Of a stretch of DNA of 11,121 bases, positions 1 to 5,809 are shown one piece after another (positions within the stretch are counted from its first letter, which is position 1; each line of letters begins with the position of its first letter). This DNA is from Desulfobacterales bacterium (GTDB lineage: Bacteria; Desulfobacterota; DSM-4660; Desulfatiglandales; Desulfatiglandaceae). Location: the NCBI GenBank assembly GCA_021107495.1, contig JAIOSR010000183.1, forward strand, positions 1 to 11,121, written 5' to 3'. The notes under the pieces were generated by a model, which was not told the DNA's origin, made no database searches, and worked only from the letters and a program-made list of their open reading frames with translations. The translations under genes and the position numbers were made by a program.

Positions 1-2
1 CA

Positions 3-80
3 AGCGGTTTGACCTGTGAGAAAGACTGGATTTCAGTGAGCATGAAAAAAGATTTTGGTGTGGTGTTCAAGGAAAAATAA
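3..80 (+). CDS. C-terminal end of an unidentified protein (truncated by window start)
   Basis: The frame starting at base 3 stays open to a TAA at 78-80 and encodes 25 residues, ending in DFGVVFKEK. The other two plus frames stop within the first 20 bases, so this is the only frame that could carry an upstream gene. The stop lies 15 bases before the thioesterase start, which suggests one operon. The fragment is too short to assign a family. That it is coding at all is an inference from the open frame and the close spacing. Confidence 0.45.
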   Translation, partial: SGLTCEKDWISVSMKKDFGVVFKEK

Positions 81-95
81 AAGGATAAAACTTTA

Positions 96-545
96 ATGAA
101 AAAAGAGATACCAAATCCCTACACGGATAAACGCTGTTTCTACTGTGGAAGCGAAAACCCGGAAGGTCTTAAACTACATTTCTACCGAGATGATGAAACC
201 GGGGAGGTATCCACGGAATATTTTCCGGCTCAACATTTTATTGGTCAGGGCAATATTCTGCATGGCGGCATTCAACTGGGTCTTCTGGATGAAATAATGG
301 GATGGACGAGTTATGTCTATACCGGAGAAATGGCTGTCACATCGGATTTCAACGCCAAATTCATTATGCCCGTTTATTTGGACAAAACAGTAAAGGTCGT
401 CTGCAAAGTCACATCCAGAGAGGACCTGAAAGTCCATATGCATGCAGCCCTGAAAAATGATGAAGGGCTGGTGTGTACTACGGCCACCGGAGTCTATCAC
501 ATCTTGTCACCTGATAAATACCAGGCCCTTATCAGCGGCAAATGA
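96..545 (+). CDS. PaaI-family hotdog-fold acyl-CoA thioesterase
   Basis: This 149-residue protein has the length and layout of single-domain hotdog thioesterases of the PaaI/4HBT superfamily, which hydrolyse acyl- or aryl-CoA thioesters in the cytoplasm. A short Cys-containing N-terminal motif (CFYCGSENPEGLKL, residues 14-27) is typical of a PaaI subgroup. The active-site loop HGG at 56-58 is followed by a helix carrying D65 and E66, the usual position of the catalytic acid. The rest predicts the alternating strands of the hotdog sheet, including a SDFNAKFIMPV stretch. The ATG at 96 follows an AAGGA sequence at 81-85. The gene closely follows an upstream open frame and is followed by a terminator-like hairpin at 609-639. 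The substrate cannot be read from the sequence; the Fe-S flavoprotein and crotonase elsewhere in the window make a CoA-ester role plausible but do not prove a shared pathway. Confidence 0.85.
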   Translation: MKKEIPNPYTDKRCFYCGSENPEGLKLHFYRDDETGEVSTEYFPAQHFIGQGNILHGGIQLGLLDEIMGWTSYVYTGEMAVTSDFNAKFIMPVYLDKTVKVVCKVTSREDLKVHMHAALKNDEGLVCTTATGVYHILSPDKYQALISGK

Positions 546-608
546 GCAACAATTTTAAAAGAAGATTTTGTGGCCGGTAAAATCATATGATTTAAGTTTT
601 TTATAAGG

Positions 609-639
609 CCTCAACGGGTTTATGCCGTGTGGGGTTTTT
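609..639 (+). terminator. Intrinsic terminator-like hairpin after the thioesterase gene
   Basis: A 9-bp stem pairs 609-617 with 625-634 (one bulged G at 629 and one G-U pair) around a 7-base loop. It is followed directly by TTTTT at 635-639. This would end the thioesterase transcript. It lies only 26 bases before the antiporter start codon, so it could instead work as an attenuator in an antiporter leader. The stem is read by eye and is imperfect. Confidence 0.5.
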
Positions 640-665
640 AATTTGGAAAACGGGGTTTCAATGGA

Positions 666-2120
666 ATGGCTTTCAGTCTGGCTCTGATTATCATATTGGG
701 CCTGAGTTCGGATTATATCTTCAGGCGCATCAAAATTCCCGGTCTTGTGGGTATGCTTTTCGCAGGGGTCATTGTCGGCCCCTATGTGTTGGGCCTGATG
801 TCCCCGGAAATGATGAAGGTCTCCGGTGATTTCAGGAAAATTGCACTTATCGTCATTCTGCTTCGGGCCGGGTTTGAACTCCGTCGTGACACCCTGAATC
901 GTGTGGGGCGGGCCGCCGTCATCATGAGTGCGGTTCCGGCCATTTTTGAGATTTTCGGTGTTGTTCTGGTGGCCCCGGCACTGCTGGGCATGACCCTTAT
1001 AGAGGCCCTCATACTGGGTTCCATACTGGCCGCCGTCTCGCCCGCCGTGGTTGTGCCGCTCATGATTGACTTTATGGATCGCGGGAGAGGGAACAAAAAG
1101 GGGATTCCGACACTTGTTCTTGGGGCCTCTTCCCTGGACGATGTCTTTGTGATTGTCCTGTTCACCGTGTTTCTGGGTATGTACGGGGGCATGGAGGGGA
1201 ATCTCCTGATCAGGCTTTCCACCATTCCCGTTTCAATTGTGCTCGGAATTGTCATGGGACTGATCCCGGGATATCTCCTGCTGCGGCTATTCCAGAGATA
1301 CGACTGGCGCCCTCCAAAACGTACGCTGGTGGTTTTGGGTGTGGCTGTCCTTCTTACATGGTTTGAAAAGGTGTGCGAGGCGTGGGTACCAATGGCCGGT
1401 CTGCTGGGGGTGATGGCCATCGGATTCATTATTCTGGAAAAATCCGAACCCATTGCCCACATTATTTCCCAAAAGCTCAAGAGACTGTGGGTTTTTGCGG
1501 AACTCCTCCTTTTTGTTCTCGTGGGGGCACAGGTCAACATCCATGTGGCCTTAAAGGCCGGGCTGGCAGGTGCCCTGGTCATTTTTTTGGGCCTCATTTT
1601 CAGAAGCGCGGGTACATATATTTCTCTTTTCGGTACGCCCTTTACGTGGCGTGAAAAGCTTTTCTGCGTGGTGGCCTATATACCCAAGGCTACGGTTCAG
1701 GCGGCCATCAGTGCCGTGCCCCTGGCGGCGGGGGTGGCATCCGGAGAGGTTATTCTGGCCGTGGCCGTCCTTTCAATCATATTGACAGCACCCCTTGGGG
1801 CCATCGGAATTAAGGTTTTTGGCGAGAGGATCCTTGATCACGGGGAACATTCGGTCTATCGGTTCAAGGAAATCCGCAAGAATCTGGGTCTTCCCAGGGT
1901 CGGGCAGAGTGTCAGGAATAAGAAGTCCGGAAAGGTATGGAAGGTGATCGAAGAAAAAGAGGTATGGATAGGAGATACAAAACAGACGCCCGCCATATCC
2001 TTACGATTCTGGAACGAAGATTCCGGTAACGGGCCGGGGACAGGAAAGACTTTGGCTGGTAACTTCAAACCAAACGACCGGAATTTCGAGGAGAATTGGG
2101 AGATCCTTTATGACTGGTGA
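666..2120 (+). CDS. Cation:proton antiporter (CPA/NhaP-type Na+/H+ exchanger) with soluble C-terminal tail
   Basis: The 484-residue protein has an N-terminal membrane domain of about 390 residues made of repeated hydrophobic helices, matching the sodium/hydrogen exchanger family (PF00999). The first helix runs straight into RRIKIPGLVGMLFAGVIVGP (residues 20-39), the usual end of helix 1 and start of helix 2. The SPAVVVP stretch at 125-131 corresponds to the unwound helix motif. The SSLDDVF segment at 155-161 supplies the paired acidic residues D158/D159 at the ion-binding position; a DD pair is typical of electrogenic exchangers, whereas many NhaP proteins have ND. After about residue 400 comes a soluble tail with GQSVRNKKSGKVWKVIEEKE and a closing EENWEILYDW, which I do not recognise as a named domain. 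The ATG at 666 is the only start, because an in-frame stop lies at 639-641. The Shine-Dalgarno sequence is weak. The ion specificity (Na+, K+ or other) cannot be told. Confidence 0.88.
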   Translation: MAFSLALIIILGLSSDYIFRRIKIPGLVGMLFAGVIVGPYVLGLMSPEMMKVSGDFRKIALIVILLRAGFELRRDTLNRVGRAAVIMSAVPAIFEIFGVVLVAPALLGMTLIEALILGSILAAVSPAVVVPLMIDFMDRGRGNKKGIPTLVLGASSLDDVFVIVLFTVFLGMYGGMEGNLLIRLSTIPVSIVLGIVMGLIPGYLLLRLFQRYDWRPPKRTLVVLGVAVLLTWFEKVCEAWVPMAGLLGVMAIGFIILEKSEPIAHIISQKLKRLWVFAELLLFVLVGAQVNIHVALKAGLAGALVIFLGLIFRSAGTYISLFGTPFTWREKLFCVVAYIPKATVQAAISAVPLAAGVASGEVILAVAVLSIILTAPLGAIGIKVFGERILDHGEHSVYRFKEIRKNLGLPRVGQSVRNKKSGKVWKVIEEKEVWIGDTKQTPAISLRFWNEDSGNGPGTGKTLAGNFKPNDRNFEENWEILYDW

Positions 2121-2267
2121 TGGTTTCCCTTGCTAAACGAAGGACACACCGGCATCGCCCCTATAATCAGCATACCTTAGGCCCGGAACACGTTGATAAT
2201 TAGGAGCCTGCCGGAATGCTTGAACTTTAGAGGCTGTTGGAAAATGTGCAGATGCAAAAAGGGACGG

Positions 2268-2366
2268 GTCAAAGGCTCATGGCACAGGGCACAAGGAAAA
2301 GCAAGTGCCCAAGCTGATGTAATCGATGATCCTTTCCGTGTGCCTTGCGCCCTTCGCCTTGTGCCG
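2268..2366. repeat. Degenerate low-complexity spacer with GGCACAAGG/CCTTGTGCC inverted copies
   Basis: The convergent gap between the antiporter and PocR genes contains several related short words: GGCACAGGGCACAAGG at 2281-2296, then TGCCTTGCGCCCTTCGCC and CCTTGTGCC up to 2365. A perfect 9-bp inverted repeat pairs 2288-2296 with 2357-2365. It could form a long-range hairpin at the 3' end of both convergent transcripts, but there is no U tract, so it is not a classical terminator. The stretch resembles the purine-rich spacer between gspF and gspG. Confidence 0.4.
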
Positions 2367-2377
2367 AATATATGTAC

Positions 2378-2875
2378 TCAGTCCGTGCTCTTTTTATCTT
2401 GCATTTTATCGAAGAGACTGTTTGTAACTTCAGCCACTTTTTCCCTGGGCACAAATGGCACCTGCTTTATCATACGATTGACCTCTTCCACACTCCTGTT
2501 GATGCTTTTAGCAATCATGTCAGGTGTAATTTCCTCTTCCGGAATACCGGTGCCGCATACAACGATAGAGCCCATGAGTTCTTCATCTGAAAATACAGGG
2601 ATAACGCATTTGGTCATTTTTGCTTCACAAGAGACAATCACCGGTCTGCGTGTTTTCTTTGCCTCCTTTAACATGAATTTTTGTGTCCTGGCGCATATGT
2701 CGATCTTCGATTCTTTGTTCGCTCGAATCGCTTTACAGAGTTCGTGTCGCTCACCGCTTGCCTGAAGGATGAAGCTCTGCGTATCCACAAGTGCTGTCGG
2801 CATATCCAGTGCTTGGCTAAGATCGTCCAGAATTTGTTGCCATTCATCTTCGTCGTTGACGTAATAAAGATTCAT
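2378..2875 (-). CDS. Stand-alone PocR sensory-domain protein
   Basis: This 165-residue soluble protein resembles the PocR ligand-binding domain (PF10114), a PAS-like sensor usually fused to AraC regulators, histidine kinases or diguanylate cyclases. Family-like features are the strand ALVDTQSFILQASG (residues 28-41), the cysteines C47, C61, C83 and C90, and IPVFSDEELMGSIVVCGTG (92-110), which corresponds to the PI-x-hydrophobic-G-x-hydrophobic-GQ segment. The C-terminal helix (about 117-160) includes NRSVEEVNRM and KVAEVTNSLFDKM. No kinase, cyclase or DNA-binding domain is present, so the output must lie with a partner or be absent. The start is well supported: AAGGAGGGG lies a few bases upstream of the ATG on the minus strand (near 2879-2887). 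It is convergent with the antiporter. Ligand and partner are unknown. The family assignment is by pattern only. Confidence 0.65.
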   Translation of the reverse strand: MNLYYVNDEDEWQQILDDLSQALDMPTALVDTQSFILQASGERHELCKAIRANKESKIDICARTQKFMLKEAKKTRRPVIVSCEAKMTKCVIPVFSDEELMGSIVVCGTGIPEEEITPDMIAKSINRSVEEVNRMIKQVPFVPREKVAEVTNSLFDKMQDKKSTD

Positions 2876-2900
2876 TGTCCCCTCCTTTTTGTCGGTTATT

Positions 2901-3080
2901 AGGGATCGCTCAAAAATAACTTCGCAGAAAGGGCGCTAGGATTTAGGTTGGATTTGTACGGTTCGATTGAGCAAGGCCACATAAATAATGAATTATTTCA
3001 ATAACTTTGCGAATGAGAACCGTACTAAGACAGCCTGAAAATGAGATGAGAAAATGTAAAGCTATTTTTGAACGAGCCCT
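2901..3080. repeat. ~180-bp palindromic MITE-like element with 18-bp terminal inverted repeats
   Basis: The left end AGGGATCGCTCAAAAATA (2901-2918) is the reverse complement of the right end TATTTTTGAACGAGCCCT (3063-3080) at 16 of 18 positions. A second, internal perfect 9-bp inverted repeat pairs GTACGGTTC (2956-2964) with GAACCGTAC (3017-3025), and partly matching bases lie between and outside these arms. The whole segment could fold into one long imperfect hairpin. It has no coding frame and sits 25 bases upstream of the PocR start, where it would be in that gene's promoter or leader. No convincing target-site duplication is visible. Confidence 0.6.
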
Positions 3081-3180
3081 TGGGTAAGTGGGGGAATATA
3101 AGCGAATAGAAAAGGTATGTCAATCATGTTCTCTTTCTTTCCGGTAATCCACGCCCCATCCTTAAGGCGTGAGCATGCAT

Positions 3181-3214
3181 AAAAAAGGCAGGGACGATGA
3201 AGTCCCTGCCTTTT
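3181..3214 (-). terminator. Bidirectional intrinsic terminator downstream of the PEP-CTERM gene
   Basis: A perfect 9-bp stem, GGCAGGGAC (3187-3195) with GTCCCTGCC (3202-3210), closes a 6-base loop. It is flanked by AAAAAA at 3181-3186 and TTTT at 3211-3214. On the minus strand this gives a GC-rich hairpin followed by six U residues, starting 22 bases after the PEP-CTERM stop codon. It would also stop plus-strand transcription. Bases 3081-3180, between this and the palindromic element, show nothing else recognisable. Confidence 0.9.
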
Positions 3215-3231
3215 ACAAATAAAGATACCGA

Positions 3232-4044
3232 TTATTTATTTTTTCTAAACTTTCTCCTGAATCCCGCAAGGCCCAAAAGACCGGAACCGAGAAGGAGCAT
3301 GGTGGCGGGTTCGGGGACCGGGGCAAGATCAAATCTAACTTCGCGATTCTCCACGAAAGCCAAATCAAGGTTGGAACCGCCATAGTCGGTCGCGCGCCAT
3401 GCGTCAATGCCGGTTACATCCACCAAGGCGCCGATCATGGACCAGTCGCTCCCATCCAGTGCGCCTATCGCATAACCGTCGGTACAACAAGCTAACCACG
3501 TTTGGTTGGTATCGAAGATCGTTCCTCCTCCGGATACCGAGGCCCCTTCTTCATCCGTCACTAAAAAATCCGCTGTGTCGCCACCGCCAAGCTCAAAATG
3601 GGTGGTGGCCTGGCCCCCGGAGCCATCATTGGGCTTATCGTGCACCACAAACATGGAAAGGCCTTCGCTGGCGTTTACAAAAAAGATCTGCGTTAGCGAG
3701 GAGACTGGAAGCGGACCGCCGTTTGCGTCACCGTTGTAACTTGACAACTCGGGGTTACCCCAGCTGTAGAAGCCGGATGCAGTCATACCCGTTGTGAATG
3801 TATCTATATAGCCGAGGATATTGGCATCAAAATCCCCGACGCCGGTAGCGCTTTCCTGGGACACACGAATCGAAACTGCCTCGGCTGTTGTTATGAGTGC
3901 AAACCCTCCGATCAGCTCAATTAGAAAGATCGCAACTAACAACGTGAATAACTTTGAAATTCTCGTTATTTGCCGCCTCTTTTGTGGGCCTGCGAGACTG
4001 AAAACTGACATCATAGCACCTAAAAAGCATAACAACTTATTCAT
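3232..4044 (-). CDS. PEP-CTERM sorting-domain surface protein
   Basis: The 270-residue protein ends in a textbook PEP-CTERM signal. The sequence VPEPATMLLLGSGLLGLAGF at residues 243-262 gives a PEP motif and a hydrophobic helix, and it is followed by the basic tail RRKFRKNK. Such proteins are exported by Sec, recognised by an exosortase and released to the cell surface or exopolysaccharide matrix. The N-terminus is unusually long, with two hydrophobic segments (about 1-19 and 31-54) separated by QKRRQ; a likely cleavage site follows AEA at 54. The start is supported by AAAGGAG (4051-4057) six bases upstream of the ATG. The mature part (about 55-240) is Gly/Asp/Thr-rich and contains a TWLACCTDGYAIG stretch with adjacent cysteines. 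I do not recognise its domain. A riboswitch-like structure lies in the leader and a strong terminator follows, so it is a single-gene transcript. No exosortase gene is in the window. Confidence 0.9.
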   Translation of the reverse strand: MNKLLCFLGAMMSVFSLAGPQKRRQITRISKLFTLLVAIFLIELIGGFALITTAEAVSIRVSQESATGVGDFDANILGYIDTFTTGMTASGFYSWGNPELSSYNGDANGGPLPVSSLTQIFFVNASEGLSMFVVHDKPNDGSGGQATTHFELGGGDTADFLVTDEEGASVSGGGTIFDTNQTWLACCTDGYAIGALDGSDWSMIGALVDVTGIDAWRATDYGGSNLDLAFVENREVRFDLAPVPEPATMLLLGSGLLGLAGFRRKFRKNK

Positions 4045-4171
4045 TAAATTCTCCTTTCTAAATAGTTAATAAGATCTCAAAACGAAAAACGCCTTTTCCT
4101 TATTCTTTACCCCCTTTCAAATTTTATTGTAATATCTGTAACCTGAAACCCTTACCTGGTCGTGTTAAGAG

Positions 4172-4288
4172 CTAAGTAGCCCGGCTGTCTTCACCCTATG
4201 AACATATACTTGCAATGACTGCACCTTGAAATAGTAAAAAACCCTCGGTTTTCCTTCCCTATCTCACGGGAGGTTTGGCTTTGTCTGA
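4172..4288 (-). promoter_or_regulatory. Candidate GEMM-I (cyclic di-GMP-I / cGAMP) riboswitch aptamer
   Basis: Read on the minus strand, the region contains the GEMM-I landmarks in order. ACAAAGCCAAACC (4284-4272) is followed by a hairpin in which CCUCCC pairs with GGGAAGG around GUGAGAUA. The joining stretch GGGAAGGAAAACC agrees with the consensus GGGACGCAAAGCC at 10 of 13 positions. GAGGGU follows, then a longer variable arm (about 4240-4195), and finally GACAGCCGGGCUAC (4189-4176), which matches the conserved GACAGCCGGGUUGCC core. GEMM-I RNAs bind cyclic di-GMP or, in some variants, cyclic GMP-AMP, and often control surface and matrix genes. The aptamer lies about 130 bases upstream of the PEP-CTERM start. 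No clear expression platform is visible; a weak A/U hairpin (about 4085-4100) lies between. The match is by eye and the P1 pairing is non-standard. Confidence 0.6.
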
Positions 4289-4886
4289 AAACTCCTGATA
4301 AGATGTAAGAAGCCCGGTCAGGAGCAGGGTAGACACAATTTGATAGGTTTTTACATGGAGGCGCCCCCCTGACTAAGGGTTAATCCGTCTGTAAAAAGCA
4401 ACACCCATGCCAGAACACCCAAGGAGCGTAAATTTAATTTTTCCTAAAATTTCATATAGTTGAGCTCAACCAAAAAACAAAGGAAATAGACAGATGGAAT
4501 ACGAGAAAAACATTACACACTTTTTGAGTAATTTTTTGCCACTTTGTGGTAAAGTTTTACACACTTTTGAACGTGAAGCGGGTTGAATTGCTTGAATACA
4601 TATGGGTCTAAAATAAAGGTCGGATTCTGCATCTTGTAGTGCCTGAAAATACCCTTTGGCTGTCTACTGCTTGCCATAAAAGTTGGTGCTGAAGCCCGAG
4701 CTTTCTTATGACTGGGGTGCCAGACCTTAAACAATCCTCCGATATAAACCACCCAAATAGCCTGTTAATAAGTGATACCAAAATACGCCTGAACTTTATT
4801 GAAATAAACCTGTGACCTCTGAGCTTTACAATATCCGGAGGAATATCTATAAACAGACCCTAAGACACTCAAAAGGGGGAACAACG
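4289..4886. other. Gene-poor intergenic stretch with short palindromes and a direct repeat
   Basis: I see no gene supported by a ribosome binding site or a recognisable product here. Visible structure: TTTTTACA (4348-4355) and TGTAAAAA (4390-4397) form an inverted repeat enclosing a CCCT/AGGG hairpin. TTACACACTTTT occurs at 4513 and again at 4557, flanking a near-perfect palindrome (TTGCCAC, TTT, GTGGTAA; 4536-4552). A Shine-Dalgarno-like GGAGGA at 4835-4840 has no start codon at a usable distance. The promoters for the PEP-CTERM transcript (minus) and the crotonase (plus) must lie in this stretch, but I cannot place either with confidence. Confidence 0.5.
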
Positions 4887-5657
4887 ATGAATGTACTGGT
4901 TGAGCAGAGCGGTCCGGTTACAACGGTGATCCTTAACCGTCCCGAGCGGCGAAACGCGATGAATGTAGAGACCGCCGGAGAACTTTTGGAGGCCTTTGAA
5001 GCATTTGAACGGGACGAAGAGGCTGCGGTGGCAATACTTGCCGGTGCCGGTGGATGTTTCTGCGCGGGCTGGGATCTTAAGGATTTCGCAACTGAAGGCT
5101 TCCCGGAGTCGTACGATCCGGAAGGTGATGGCGCGCTCGGCGTATCGCGCCGCCTTTTAAATAAGCCGGTAATTGCTGCCGTGGACGGACACGCTGTGGC
5201 GGGCGGTCTTGAACTGGCCCTGTGGTGCGACCTTAGGATCATGGAGACTGATGCCGTATTCGGTGTCTTCTGCAGGCGCTGGGGTGTGCCGCTTATCGAT
5301 GGGGGCACTGTGCGCTTGCCCAGACTGATTGGAGCGAGTCGGGCGCTTGACATGATCCTGACGGGTCGCCCGGTGGGCGCTGATGAGGCGCTGGCGTGGG
5401 GTTTGGCTAACCGTGTCGTTCCCCACGGCCAGGCTCGCGCAGAAGCCCAGAGCCTCGCGGCCGAGATCGCGCGCTTTCCACAGTTATGCCTCCGCGCGGA
5501 CAGGATGTCGTGCCACCGGCAGTGGGGTCTGGATCTGGCTGGCGCGCTGCGCAATGAGGCGATTGAAGGAGAGCTACCGCTTCGTGAGGAAGCGCTCCCG
5601 GGCGCAAGCCGCTTTGCAGACGGACTCGGCCGCCGTGGTTCCTTTGACCGCATTTGA
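4887..5657 (+). CDS. Crotonase-family protein (enoyl-CoA hydratase/isomerase-like)
   Basis: The 256-residue product has the full crotonase fold. It has an N-terminal strand pair ending in ILNRPERRNAM (15-25). The first oxyanion-hole segment is GGCFCAGWDLKDF (55-67), and the second is DGHAVAGGLELALWCDLR (100-117). The C-terminal helices are RLPRLIGASRALDMILTGR (143-161) and ADEALAWGLANRVV (165-178). E109 corresponds to the first catalytic glutamate of rat enoyl-CoA hydratase (E144). The place of the second (E164) lies in FGVFCRRWGVP and appears to be a cysteine, so simple hydratase activity is doubtful; isomerase, lyase or other CoA-thioester chemistry is possible. A longer frame exists from a GTG at 4812, but the ATG at 4887 has AAGGGGGA (4873-4880) six bases upstream and starts where the family does. 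Its base composition is visibly more GC-rich than its neighbours. It appears to be transcribed alone. Confidence 0.85.
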   Translation: MNVLVEQSGPVTTVILNRPERRNAMNVETAGELLEAFEAFERDEEAAVAILAGAGGCFCAGWDLKDFATEGFPESYDPEGDGALGVSRRLLNKPVIAAVDGHAVAGGLELALWCDLRIMETDAVFGVFCRRWGVPLIDGGTVRLPRLIGASRALDMILTGRPVGADEALAWGLANRVVPHGQARAEAQSLAAEIARFPQLCLRADRMSCHRQWGLDLAGALRNEAIEGELPLREEALPGASRFADGLGRRGSFDRI

Positions 5658-5683
5658 AGGATGTGGATAAAACCGAAACCGAT

Positions 5684-5712
5684 TTGAGACAATGGCTAAG
5701 GTATGTTATTGT
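5684..5712 (+). promoter_or_regulatory. Possible sigma-70-type promoter for the dehydratase operon
   Basis: TTGAGA (5684-5689) and TATTGT (5707-5712) are separated by 17 bases, giving five and four matches to the -35 and -10 consensus. It is in the 152-base gap between the crotonase stop and the dehydratase-like gene and would give a leader of roughly 90 bases. This is a weak, by-eye call. Confidence 0.3.
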
Positions 5713-5809
5713 TTTAATCTTGCCTGGTTTAGCGAAAAAGCCATTTGAACCAAAAGACAAGAAGTGATTTTTTAATAGGGTGTCAGCAGGGGATTAAAAG
5801 GAGAAAATT

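Noticed and set aside
782..1597. 271-codon minus-strand frame opposite the antiporter
   Set aside because: It is antisense to a clearly recognisable membrane protein; the product is Arg/Ser/Thr-rich with no family character, as expected of a shadow frame.
2193..2765. 190-codon plus-strand frame opposite the PocR-domain gene
   Set aside because: The minus-strand PocR protein has a strong ribosome binding site and family motifs; this frame starts in low-complexity spacer and has none.
4513..4570. Direct repeats considered as a CRISPR or integration-site remnant
   Set aside because: Only two 12-base copies, with no further spacing pattern, no cas gene, no tRNA and no integrase nearby.
4513..4752. 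79-codon minus-strand open frame in the 4.5-4.75 kb gap
   Set aside because: It begins with GTG without a good ribosome binding site, the product matches no family I recognise, and its end overlaps the direct repeat and palindrome. A transposase remnant was considered but no motif supports it.
4847..5692. 281-codon minus-strand frame opposite the crotonase
   Set aside because: Long antisense frames are common opposite GC-rich genes; the product is Ser/Arg/Pro-rich and has no motif.
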